The translations under genes were made by a program, and so were the position numbers. Shown here piece by piece: positions 32,711-41,686 of a DNA stretch of 64,000 nucleotides. Numbering within the stretch: position 1 is the stretch's first letter; every line of letters begins with the position of its first letter. The DNA comes from Flavobacteria bacterium MS024-2A. GTDB lineage: Bacteria; Bacteroidota; Bacteroidia; Flavobacteriales; Flavobacteriaceae. The notes beneath the pieces were generated by a model, which saw only the letters and a program-made list of their open reading frames with translations, was not told the DNA's origin and did no database searches. The stretch lies in assembly GCA_905182305.1 (NCBI GenBank), contig CAJJBB010000003.1, positions 248,001 through 312,000 on the forward strand, in the 5' to 3' direction.

Positions 32711-33691
32711 ATGGAAGTAACTGCTAAAGCATCTACTGAAGAAGGACCTTTGTGGGAGGGAGGCAATAAGCCATTCAACGCCAGCTATGGTAAACTAATG
32801 ATGTGGTTTTTCATTGTTTCAGATGCATTAACCTTTACAGGATTTTTAGTAGCCTATGGCTTCTCAAGATTTAAAAACATAAACTCTTGGCCCATTGCAG
32901 ATGAGGTGTTTACACACTTTCCTTTTTTGCACGGTATAGATGCACCGATGTATTATGTTGCCTTAATGACCTTTGTTCTGATATTTTCATCTGTAACAAT
33001 GGTACTCGCAGTTGACGCTGGACATCATATGCAAAAAGCTAAAGTTACTTTTTACATGTTACTAACTGTTATTGGAGGAGCTATTTTTGTTGGCTCACAA
33101 GCATGGGAATGGAAAAACTTTATTAAAGGTGAATATGGTGCATTAGAAACAAAAGGGGGTCAGATTTTACAATTCGTAAATGCAGATACAGGAAAACGTG
33201 CTGCTATTCAAGAGTTTGCTCAAGGTATAGATTCCCCTAGGACAACTCACCAATTAAGCAATGGTATTTGGTATAAAAGCGAAACCTCTTTACCCACCGT
33301 TTCTTTAGCAGAGGTTAACAAAGGATTTGTTGCAAGTAGTAACCTAGTAATTCGTACAGAGCAGCTTGACGAAAAGGGACGTAAAGTAGTTCTTTCCAGG
33401 GCAGAATCACTCCTGAAGATTCAAGATGCCACCATTGTAGTTGAAGGGGCAAACCTTATACGGAATGAATATGGAAATCGTCTTTTTGCAGATTTCTTCT
33501 TCTTTATTACTGGCTTTCACGGCTTTCACGTTTTTTCGGGAGTCGTTATTAATATTATTATTTTCTTTAACGTAATTGTAGGCACTTACGAGCGAAGAGG
33601 ACATTATGAAATGGTTGAAAAAGTAGGACTATACTGGCACTTTGTCGATTTAGTTTGGGTATTTGTTTTCACTTTTTTCTATCTAGTTTAA
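32711..33691 (+). CDS. Cytochrome c oxidase subunit III with large extramembrane insert
   Basis: FFFFITGFHGFHVFSGVVINI, GLYWHFVDLVWVFVFTFFYL. Confidence 0.93.
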   Translation: MEVTAKASTEEGPLWEGGNKPFNASYGKLMMWFFIVSDALTFTGFLVAYGFSRFKNINSWPIADEVFTHFPFLHGIDAPMYYVALMTFVLIFSSVTMVLAVDAGHHMQKAKVTFYMLLTVIGGAIFVGSQAWEWKNFIKGEYGALETKGGQILQFVNADTGKRAAIQEFAQGIDSPRTTHQLSNGIWYKSETSLPTVSLAEVNKGFVASSNLVIRTEQLDEKGRKVVLSRAESLLKIQDATIVVEGANLIRNEYGNRLFADFFFFITGFHGFHVFSGVVINIIIFFNVIVGTYERRGHYEMVEKVGLYWHFVDLVWVFVFTFFYLV

Positions 33692-33711
33692 CACAACTTA
33701 AAACAAAATAA

Positions 33712-34095
33712 ATGGCCGCAGAAGAACATAAATTAGCCATCTTTAGAGGACTTTTAAAGTTCAAATCAAACCAACAAAAGATTTGGGGAGTATTAATTTT
33801 CCTTTCTATTGTTACTACCATTGAAGTAGCATTGGGGATTATTAAACCTGAAATTTTATCAGGATCATTTTTAAGAATGAAAATTTTAAATTGGATTTTC
33901 ATTATACTAACCATTGTAAAGGCTTACTATATTGCTTGGGACTTTATGCACATTAGAGATGAGAAAAGTGGTTTAAAAAATGCGATTGTACTTCCATTAG
34001 TTATCTTAATTCCATATTTAGCTTTTATTCTTTTAATAGAAGCGGATTATATTTTTGATGTCATGGAAACTGGATTTGTAACATGGAATTTTTAA
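33712..34095 (+). CDS. Cytochrome c oxidase subunit IV family protein
   Basis: Small 3-TM protein directly downstream of subunit III; YYIAWDFMHIRDEKSGLKNAIVLP. Confidence 0.85.
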   Translation: MAAEEHKLAIFRGLLKFKSNQQKIWGVLIFLSIVTTIEVALGIIKPEILSGSFLRMKILNWIFIILTIVKAYYIAWDFMHIRDEKSGLKNAIVLPLVILIPYLAFILLIEADYIFDVMETGFVTWNF

Positions 34096-34104
34096 TTAAA
34101 TAAT

Positions 34105-34133
34105 CAAGCGGTTTCAAAACCGCTTTTTTTTGC
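34105..34133 (+). terminator. Rho-independent terminator after cox subunit IV gene
   Basis: AAGCGGTTT-C-AAAACCGCTTTTTTTT. Confidence 0.85.
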
Positions 34134-34136
34134 ATT

Positions 34137-34802
34137 ATGAAAAAGGAAGAGATTCAGAAAAAAATTGTGTTGGGGTTATTATTTGTTTTCCCTATAGTGG
34201 TGTACCTATTTTTTGCTTCAGGCAAAAATAATTTTGCAAAGCTTCCTATACTTACAAATGAAGTAAATGAACTCTCTTCTTTAGCTTCTGTAACAGATGA
34301 TTCTATTAGATTAAAAGATAGGATTACGGTATTAGGATACTGGGGGGGGAGTCTAGAAACTAAAAAAGCGGAAGCATTAAACCTGAATGAAAAAATATAC
34401 AAACGCTTTTACGAATTTGAAGATTTTCAATTTGTTATTTTAGTAAATCAAGAGCGTTTAGGCCAAGTAGATAGTTTAAAAAAAGCCCTCCAAGAAGGGG
34501 TTGGCACGAAGCTTGTCAAATGGAATTTTATTTCTGCCACTACTCAAGAAATTCAAACACACTTTAACTCACTTAAAACACCATTATCACTTGAGACTAA
34601 TGGAAGTGTGCCCTATGTTTTCATAATTGATAAAGATCGTAATCTGAGAGGACGAAACGATGATGAGGATGAGGGAACCCTCTATGGATTTGATGCGCGC
34701 TCTGTAGCTCAGTTAAACAAAAAAATGATAGATGATGTTAAAGTCATTTTAGCAGAATATCGCTTAGCCTTAAAAATTTACAACTCAAATCGCGAAAAGT
34801 AA
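34137..34802 (+). CDS. Membrane-anchored thioredoxin-fold-like protein lacking a CxxxC motif, adjacent to SCO1
   Basis: N-terminal TM; RITVLGYWGGSLETKKAEALNLNEKIYKRF and VPYVFIIDKDRNLRGR resemble the SCO/thioredoxin layout. Confidence 0.6.
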   Translation: MKKEEIQKKIVLGLLFVFPIVVYLFFASGKNNFAKLPILTNEVNELSSLASVTDDSIRLKDRITVLGYWGGSLETKKAEALNLNEKIYKRFYEFEDFQFVILVNQERLGQVDSLKKALQEGVGTKLVKWNFISATTQEIQTHFNSLKTPLSLETNGSVPYVFIIDKDRNLRGRNDDEDEGTLYGFDARSVAQLNKKMIDDVKVILAEYRLALKIYNSNREK

Positions 34803-34807
34803 TTCCT

Positions 34808-35503
34808 ATGCCTAATTTAAAATATGTAGGTCTTTTTTTAATCATTATTATTTTCGGTATTTTATTTATTCCAAAAATTATTGACCGTGTATCTTCAAAT
34901 ACAATAGTTCAAAGTAACCGATCACAATCTGCAGAACCCCTGAGCTATATTGTCTTAAATGGTGAACCTAAAAAGGTTCCTTCCTTTGCTTTTACAAATC
35001 AAGACAACCTATTTATTTCAAATGAAGACTTTTTGGGGAAAGTTTATATTGCTGAATTCTTTTTTACGTCGTGTCCAAGTATTTGTCCCATAATGAATAA
35101 AAACATGAAACGTTTGGAAGATTCTTATGGCACAAGAAATGATTTTGGTATTGCTTCTTTTACAATTGATCCTGAGTATGATACTCCTGAAGTACTTAAA
35201 AAATACGCAGAAGATTATGGAGTATTTTCTCAAAACTGGCATTTTTTAACTGGTGAAAAAGAGGCTATTTATTCATTGGCAAATACAGGTTTTAATATCT
35301 TTGCGTCAATAAACTCTAAAGTAGAAGGTGGTTTTGAGCATCAAGGATATTTTGCGCTTATTGACAAACAAGGTTTTATTCGCTCACGAACTGATCAGTT
35401 TGGGAATCCCATTGTATACTATATGGGTTTAGACCAAGAAAATGTGAAGATTCAAGACGTAGATATGCTTAAAGAGGATATTAAAAAATTATTAAACGAA
35501 TAA
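34808..35503 (+). CDS. SCO1/SenC family copper chaperone
   Basis: EFFFTSCPSICPIMNKNMKRLE (CxxxC), SFTIDPEYDTPEVLKKYAEDYG, conserved His in FEHQGYFALID. Confidence 0.93.
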   Translation: MPNLKYVGLFLIIIIFGILFIPKIIDRVSSNTIVQSNRSQSAEPLSYIVLNGEPKKVPSFAFTNQDNLFISNEDFLGKVYIAEFFFTSCPSICPIMNKNMKRLEDSYGTRNDFGIASFTIDPEYDTPEVLKKYAEDYGVFSQNWHFLTGEKEAIYSLANTGFNIFASINSKVEGGFEHQGYFALIDKQGFIRSRTDQFGNPIVYYMGLDQENVKIQDVDMLKEDIKKLLNE

Positions 35504-35506
35504 GTC

Positions 35507-36025
35507 ATGACCCAAAAAAATAAATTCACCCCTTATATCTGGCTCATATCCATTGTAATTCCTGTGGTGGTTGCTATTCTTTTTACCGTTAGAATTCCAA
35601 ATGTTGCATCTCTCAGTTTTTTACCTCCAATTTATGCAACAGTTAATGGAATAACAGCAGTTATTTTACTACTTGCTTTGTACGCTATAAAAGGTAAAAA
35701 CATAAAGCTTCATGAAAACTTAATGAAGACTGCCATTGCTTTATCATTGGTTTTTTTATTGATGTATGTAGCTTATCATATGACTTCAGACTCTACTCCT
35801 TATGGTGGAGAAGGATTTATTCGTTATGTTTATTTTTTCATTTTGATATCTCATATTATTCTCTCCATAGGAATCATTCCAATGGTTTTATTTACGTATG
35901 TAAGAGCATTTACTAAACAGTTTGAAGATCATAAAAAAATCGCACGTTATACTTTTCCAATATGGTTATATGTTGCAGTAACAGGTGTTATTGTATACTT
36001 CATGATTTCCCCATACTATATTTAA
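35507..36025 (+). CDS. DUF420 family membrane protein
   Basis: LPPIYATVNGITAVILLLALYAIKGKNIKLHENLMKTA, cox-cluster context. Confidence 0.85.
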   Translation: MTQKNKFTPYIWLISIVIPVVVAILFTVRIPNVASLSFLPPIYATVNGITAVILLLALYAIKGKNIKLHENLMKTAIALSLVFLLMYVAYHMTSDSTPYGGEGFIRYVYFFILISHIILSIGIIPMVLFTYVRAFTKQFEDHKKIARYTFPIWLYVAVTGVIVYFMISPYYI

Positions 36026-36026
36026 T

Positions 36027-36242
36027 ATGCGACATCCTTTCCCTCTTCTTTTATTTATCATCTTTCTCCTTTTTATAGAGACTTCCTACGGACAATGTTC
36101 AATGTGTAGAGCGGTCTTGGAGTCTGAAGAAGGCCAGGAAACAGCCAAGGGAATCAACAAAGGTATCTTATACCTTATGGCAATTCCATATCTCTTAGTT
36201 GGGATTGTTGGCTGGAAGGTCTTTCAGATATTAAAAAAATAG
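36027..36242 (+). CDS. Small conserved membrane protein with CSMC motif
   Basis: Signal/TM, YGQCSMCRAVLESEEG, second TM; in cox assembly cluster. Confidence 0.65.
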   Translation: MRHPFPLLLFIIFLLFIETSYGQCSMCRAVLESEEGQETAKGINKGILYLMAIPYLLVGIVGWKVFQILKK

Positions 36243-36270
36243 ATTAGATATTGTTCTAATATTGAATACC

Positions 36271-36314
36271 TTGTTTATAATATAAACTTGTTTATATTTG
36301 CTTTAAATATAAAC
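36271..36314 (+). promoter_or_regulatory. Promoter with overlapping palindromic operator candidate
   Basis: TTG (36271-36273) N19 TATATTTG (36293-36300); GTTTATA-A-TATAAAC (36273-36287) and GTTTATAT-N9-ATATAAAC (36290-36314); ATG at 36315. Confidence 0.6.
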
Positions 36315-36903
36315 ATGAATTCTACTGAACAACAAATTGAAATAATAAATAGTGTAATTAAGAGTACTAAAGAAAATTTAAAACCTCTAAGTGTTAATTT
36401 TATCTTTTGGGGCTTTTTGATAATTGCTATGAGTTTGTTTAACTATGCATTTCCGTCATTATTTCAGTCAGCTCAATATTCGGGATTATTATTTTGGACT
36501 GTCTTGCCTTTAATTGGAATGATACTTACTAGTTTATTACAATATTAATATTAGAAAGAAAACAGGATATGAGACTTATCTAAGTAGGGTTATAAAAATT
36601 ATTTGGGGAGTGTTTAATTTATCATGGATATACATTATCGCTCTTTCGTTTACTTTAAAAAGTTTTCATCCAGTTCCTCCTATTTTATTTCTATTAAGTA
36701 TAATAATAATTATTACAGGGTTGATCATTAAATTTAAACCCATTACTATAGGAGGAGTATTTCTGACGATATTTACATTCTATCTAAATTTTAATCCTGG
36801 AATTAATCTTTTACTTGTTAATATAGTCGGAGTTTTTTTAGGATTATTAGTTCCAGGACTCTCACTTTTCTATTCTAAGTCTGATAATAAATCCGATGGA
36901 TAA
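36315..36903 (+). CDS. Multi-TM membrane protein upstream of an HTH regulator, interrupted by a +1 frameshift at about 36545
   Basis: ORFs 36288-36548 (likely start 36315) and 36610-36903; frame +1 is open from 36541 (NINIRKKTGYETYLSRVIKIIWGVFNLSWIY), restoring one multi-TM protein. Confidence 0.65.
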
Positions 36904-37171
36904 ATTATTGTTTAACCCTATTAGATTAAAAATCATTTCATCTTTAATTAATAATAGTGAATGTGACTTTAATTACTTAAAAAAAATTACTGAATCAACT
37001 CAAGGTAATTTGAGTATTCAACTTAAAAAATTAAAGGAAGAAAAATATATTCACATTGAAAAAAGATTTAGTAATAATTACCCTAAAACAAGTTGTTCAA
37101 TCACAGAAAAAGGAAAAATTAAATTTGAAGAATTTTTCAAAAATCTAATTACACTTAAAGATAATGGATAA
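36896..37171 (+). CDS. Small winged-helix transcriptional regulator (ArsR/MarR-like)
   Basis: NPIRLKIISSLINNSECDFNYLKKITESTQGNLSIQLKKLKEEKYIHIEKRF wHTH pattern; overlaps upstream membrane gene. Confidence 0.85.
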   Translation: MDKLLFNPIRLKIISSLINNSECDFNYLKKITESTQGNLSIQLKKLKEEKYIHIEKRFSNNYPKTSCSITEKGKIKFEEFFKNLITLKDNG

Positions 37172-37283
37172 CAGAAATTATTTTTTGATACACGGTGTAA
37201 CAATTAGCTATTTATTTAGTCTAATTTTTAGGAAACAAAAGAATTGATTCTATTTTTGCTCAAGTTTTAATTAAAAAACACAA

Positions 37284-37985
37284 ATGATTCAAATAAAAAA
37301 CCTTCATAAATCATATAAAATGGGAACTTCTTCCCTTCATGTTTTAAAGGGAATCAACTTTAATGTTGAGCAGGGTGAGTTGGTTGCCATTATGGGATCT
37401 TCAGGTTCTGGAAAATCTACTTTATTAAATATTTTAGGAATGTTAGATGTTGCTGAAGAGGGAGACTATATTTTAGACAATGTTCCCATTAAAAATTTGA
37501 ATGAAACCAAAGCAGCGAAATATCGAAATAAATTTTTAGGTTTTGTTTTTCAATCCTTTAACTTAATTAATTATAAGACTGCTTTAGAAAATGTTTCACT
37601 TCCCTTATATTATCAAGGAATTCCCCGTAAAGAGCGACAACAATCTGCATTAAATTATTTAGAAAAAGTTGGATTAAAAGATTGGGCAACACATTTGCCT
37701 AGTGAATTATCTGGTGGTCAAAAACAACGTGTGGCAATTGCTCGTGCCCTAGCTTCAAAACCCAAAGTTCTTTTGGCAGATGAGCCAACAGGTGCTTTAG
37801 ATTCAACAACCTCTCATGAGGTAATGGATTTAATTCAAAAAATTAATCAAGAAGGAAAAACAATTCTAGTTGTTACCCACGAATTAGATATTGCACAAAT
37901 GTGTAAACGTATTGTCAAACTTAAAGATGGCGTTATTGTTGAAGATAAAAAAGTAAAACAAGTATTAGCTTCTTCTTATGTTTAA
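37284..37985 (+). CDS. ABC transporter ATP-binding protein (MacB/LolD type)
   Basis: GSSGSGKSTLLNILG, LSGGQKQRVAIARALASKPKVLLADEPTGALD. Confidence 0.95.
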   Translation: MIQIKNLHKSYKMGTSSLHVLKGINFNVEQGELVAIMGSSGSGKSTLLNILGMLDVAEEGDYILDNVPIKNLNETKAAKYRNKFLGFVFQSFNLINYKTALENVSLPLYYQGIPRKERQQSALNYLEKVGLKDWATHLPSELSGGQKQRVAIARALASKPKVLLADEPTGALDSTTSHEVMDLIQKINQEGKTILVVTHELDIAQMCKRIVKLKDGVIVEDKKVKQVLASSYV

Positions 37986-39207
37986 TAGAGACCGTTGGAG
38001 AGAGATTTTTGATACAATAAGTAAAAACAAACTACGAACGTTTTTGTCTGGTTTTACTGTTGCCTTAGGAATTTTTATTTTTATTATTCTATTTGGTTTA
38101 GGAAACGGTTTAAAAAATTCATTTCAAGAATTTTTTTTAGACGATGCTAGTAATGCTATTTTCCTATACCCTGGAAAAACATCGATGCCTTATAAGGGGT
38201 TTAAGGAAAACAGAAGAATTGAATTTGATATTGAAGATGTTGAAGACATTAAAAATAATTTCACTTTATTCACTGAATACGTTACACCTAGAATTTCAAG
38301 AAGTGCTTTAACACGATATAAAAGTCAGAGTAATTCATATACTACCCGCGGGGTTGGACCTGCCCATCAATTTGTAGAAAAAACAATTTTGATGAAAGGA
38401 CGTTTTATAAATAAAAAAGACATTGCTTTAAGAGCTAAATATGCAGTAATAGGTCGTTTAGTAGCTAAAGATCTTTTTAAAGCAGAAGATCCTATCGGAA
38501 AGTATATCGATATTGGATCTAGTGTTTTTAAAGTAATAGGAGTTTTTCAAGATGATGGTGGAGATCGCGAAGAACGAAATATTTATATCCCTTATTCAAC
38601 ACGCCAGTTGCTTGAAAAAGGAAATGATAAGGTAGATGAAATAATTGTAACCTTTAATAAGGATTTAGGGCATACTGGTGCTCTAGCTTTTGAGAGTTCT
38701 TTAAAAAAATATTTCAAGGACAAAAAATCTATTGACCCAAGAGATCCAAATGGAATTTATTTTCAAAACCTTACCGATGATTTAAAGCAAACCCAGCAAT
38801 TTGCAGTAGTACTTCAATTAATTGTAAGTTTTGTTGGATTAGGAACATTAATTGCAGGAATTATTGGCATTTCAAATATTATGGTGTTTGTAGTTAAAGA
38901 ACGGACAAAAGAATTAGGAATTAGAAAAGCACTAGGAGCTACACCAAAATCAGTCATTCAAATGATTCTTCAAGAATCAGTTTTTATTACCACAATTTCC
39001 GGCTATACAGGACTAATCCTAGGAGTATTTCTTTTAAAAAACATTGGCTTAAAATTAGAAGACTATTTCATTAAAAATCCATATATAGATTTGAGTACTG
39101 CAATATCAGCTACTATCATATTGATTATTTTTGGAGCAATTGCAGGATATATTCCTGCAAAAAGAGCCGCTAGAATTAAACCCATAATTGCCTTACGAGA
39201 TGAATAG
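37978..39207 (+). CDS. ABC transporter permease (MacB/FtsX type) 1
   Basis: MacB periplasmic-core layout, C-terminal KERTKELGIRKALGATPKSVIQMILQESV. Confidence 0.93.
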   Translation: MFNRDRWREIFDTISKNKLRTFLSGFTVALGIFIFIILFGLGNGLKNSFQEFFLDDASNAIFLYPGKTSMPYKGFKENRRIEFDIEDVEDIKNNFTLFTEYVTPRISRSALTRYKSQSNSYTTRGVGPAHQFVEKTILMKGRFINKKDIALRAKYAVIGRLVAKDLFKAEDPIGKYIDIGSSVFKVIGVFQDDGGDREERNIYIPYSTRQLLEKGNDKVDEIIVTFNKDLGHTGALAFESSLKKYFKDKKSIDPRDPNGIYFQNLTDDLKQTQQFAVVLQLIVSFVGLGTLIAGIIGISNIMVFVVKERTKELGIRKALGATPKSVIQMILQESVFITTISGYTGLILGVFLLKNIGLKLEDYFIKNPYIDLSTAISATIILIIFGAIAGYIPAKRAARIKPIIALRDE

Positions 39208-40474
39208 TTTAAAAGTAATATTTGATCGTGATACATGGCAGGAAATTTTTGGGTCCATATCTAAAAACAAGACAAGAACTATTATTACCGTAATTGGTGT
39301 TCTTTGGGGAATTTTTATTTATATAGCACTTTCAGGAGCAGCAAAAGGATTAGATAATGGTTTTGAAAGACAGTTTGAAAATATAGCTATGAACTCCATG
39401 TTTATTTGGGCTCAAAGAACGAGTATTCCATATGATGGATTCAAAATAGGCAGAAGAGTTGAGCTTAAGCTTTCAGATATAGATTACTTGAAGCAACGTG
39501 TTCCGCAAGTTGAATTTATCGCTCCTAGAAATGCTAGAGGTGTTTTTGGTGGTGGAGTTCCACTTGTCGTTAGAAATAATAAATCTAGTAATTATAACGT
39601 GTATGGTGATTATCCTGAATTAACAAAAATTGCTACTAAAAAGATTTATACAGGTGGACGTTTTATAAATGATGATGACATTCGATACCGGCGAAAAGTA
39701 TGTGTAATAGGTGAAAGAACACAAACTGAACTTTTTGATGAAGATGAAGACCCCATTGGACAATACATAAGAATTGATAACATTTATTTCCAAGTTGTCG
39801 GAGTTCACAAGTTTGTGCCTGGTGGTGGTTTTGAAAGTGATGGCGACATTTTTATACCCTTTGAGACTTTTAGAAAAATTTATAATACTGGTGATAAAGT
39901 TGGGTGGTTTACTATTGCTGCTTATGATGATGCAGATGTAGTTGCGGTTGAAAAGGATATTAAAGTAGCTCTTAAAAGAATTCATCGTGTTTCTCCAGAT
40001 GATGAGCGTGCTTTTGGAGGTTTTAATTTGGGAGAGATTTTTAATAAAATTGTTGGCTTTTCAAAAGGGATGACTCTTCTTTCTTTAATTGTTGGAATAG
40101 CAACAATAATTGCAGGAGTCATTGGAATTGGAAACATTCTTTTAATTTCAGTAAAAGAGCGGACTAAAGAGCTAGGAGTTCGAAGAGCTCTGGGTGCAAC
40201 CCCTTCAGAAGTCCGAAATCAAATAATATTAGAATCTGTGTTTTTGACTGTTATTGCAGGTATTTTAGGAATTATATTAGGCGCTTTTGTTTTAGCAGGA
40301 ATAAACGCGGCTACCCAAGACATGACAGACTTCCCCTACACAAATCCAACAGTACCTATTCCTTTTGTTTTAGGAGCATTATTTATTATGGTTTTCCTAG
40401 GAACATTAATAGGACTTATACCAGCACAACGTGCGGTAAGTATAAAACCAATTGACGCATTAAGAGAAGAATAA
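39200..40474 (+). CDS. ABC transporter permease (MacB/FtsX type) 2
   Basis: KERTKELGVRRALGATPSEVRNQIILESV; likely start ATG 39200 overlaps the stop of permease 1 (ATGAATAG). Confidence 0.93.
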   Translation: MNSLKVIFDRDTWQEIFGSISKNKTRTIITVIGVLWGIFIYIALSGAAKGLDNGFERQFENIAMNSMFIWAQRTSIPYDGFKIGRRVELKLSDIDYLKQRVPQVEFIAPRNARGVFGGGVPLVVRNNKSSNYNVYGDYPELTKIATKKIYTGGRFINDDDIRYRRKVCVIGERTQTELFDEDEDPIGQYIRIDNIYFQVVGVHKFVPGGGFESDGDIFIPFETFRKIYNTGDKVGWFTIAAYDDADVVAVEKDIKVALKRIHRVSPDDERAFGGFNLGEIFNKIVGFSKGMTLLSLIVGIATIIAGVIGIGNILLISVKERTKELGVRRALGATPSEVRNQIILESVFLTVIAGILGIILGAFVLAGINAATQDMTDFPYTNPTVPIPFVLGALFIMVFLGTLIGLIPAQRAVSIKPIDALREE

Positions 40475-40498
40475 AACAACTATATACAATTAATTATT

Positions 40499-41626
40499 AT
40501 GAAAATTTTAAAATATATTGGAATTGCACTTTTAATTTGCGGCGCTTTATTTGCAGCTGCCTATTTTATTAAAACTAATAACAAATCTATTATTGAGTTT
40601 GAAACAGAAACCTCTATTATAACTTCAATTGAGAGAAAAACAGTGGTTACCGGTAAGGTGATTCCGGAAGATGAAGTAGAAATTAAACCTCAAATTCAAG
40701 GAATTATACAAGACCTATTTGTTGAAGAAGGTGATTTAGTTGAAGCGGGAGATCTTTTAGCAAAAATCAAAGTAGTTCCAAATGAGCAAAGCTTAAATAG
40801 TGCTCGAGGTAGATTAGCTAATTCAAAAATTGTATTGAAAAACGCTACGGTAGATTTTAATCGCAATAAAAATTTATATGCAAAAGGCATTATCTCAAAA
40901 CAAGAGTTTGAGAATTCTGAATTACGTTACAGTCAATCAAAACTTGATGTTTCCAATGCGAGCTCTGATCTTCAAATTATAAGATTAGGATCTGCTGGAG
41001 GTGCTGCTTCTGCCAATACAAATATTCGTGCAACTGTTCCAGGAACTATTCTGGAAATTCCTGTAGAAGAAGGTTTTCAAGTAATTGCGAGTAATAGTTT
41101 TAACGCAGGTACAACTATTGCAACCATTGCAGATCTTAATAAAATGATTTTTGAAGGTAAAGTAGATGAAGCTGAAGTAGGAAAGTTAATAGTAGGCATG
41201 CCTTTAGAAGTTAATTTAGGTGCTATTGAAGACCAATCTCTTGAGGCTAAACTAAAGTTTATTGCACCTAAAGGAAATGAAGAGCAAGGTGCAGTACAAT
41301 TTATTATTGAAGCTGATTTGTTTTTAAACGATTCTATTTTCATTAGAGCAGGATATAGTGCTAATGCTTCGTTAGTATTAGAAAGAAAAGATAGTATCAT
41401 GGCAATTTCAGAATCATTATTACAATTTGATCGTAAAACAGAAAAACCTTATGTCGAAGTTTCTATTGGAGAACAAAAGTTTGAACGTAGAGATATTAAA
41501 GTTGGGATTTCTGATGGAGTAAATGTTGAGGTTATTTCAGGAATTACTAAAGACGACTTAATAAAAGTTTGGAATAAAACAGAACCCATAAAAAAGGGTG
41601 ATGATGATGAAGATGAATCAAAATAA
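40499..41626 (+). CDS. Efflux periplasmic adaptor (MacA/HlyD type)
   Basis: VVTGKVIPEDEVEIKPQIQGIIQDLFVEEGDLVEAGDLLAKI; coiled-coil and beta-barrel layout. Confidence 0.93.
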   Translation: MKILKYIGIALLICGALFAAAYFIKTNNKSIIEFETETSIITSIERKTVVTGKVIPEDEVEIKPQIQGIIQDLFVEEGDLVEAGDLLAKIKVVPNEQSLNSARGRLANSKIVLKNATVDFNRNKNLYAKGIISKQEFENSELRYSQSKLDVSNASSDLQIIRLGSAGGAASANTNIRATVPGTILEIPVEEGFQVIASNSFNAGTTIATIADLNKMIFEGKVDEAEVGKLIVGMPLEVNLGAIEDQSLEAKLKFIAPKGNEEQGAVQFIIEADLFLNDSIFIRAGYSANASLVLERKDSIMAISESLLQFDRKTEKPYVEVSIGEQKFERRDIKVGISDGVNVEVISGITKDDLIKVWNKTEPIKKGDDDEDESK

Positions 41627-41686
41627 AAGCGAAAGCGCAGAAATAATTAATAAAAAAAAGCTAATTAATATAATAAAATACAACAG

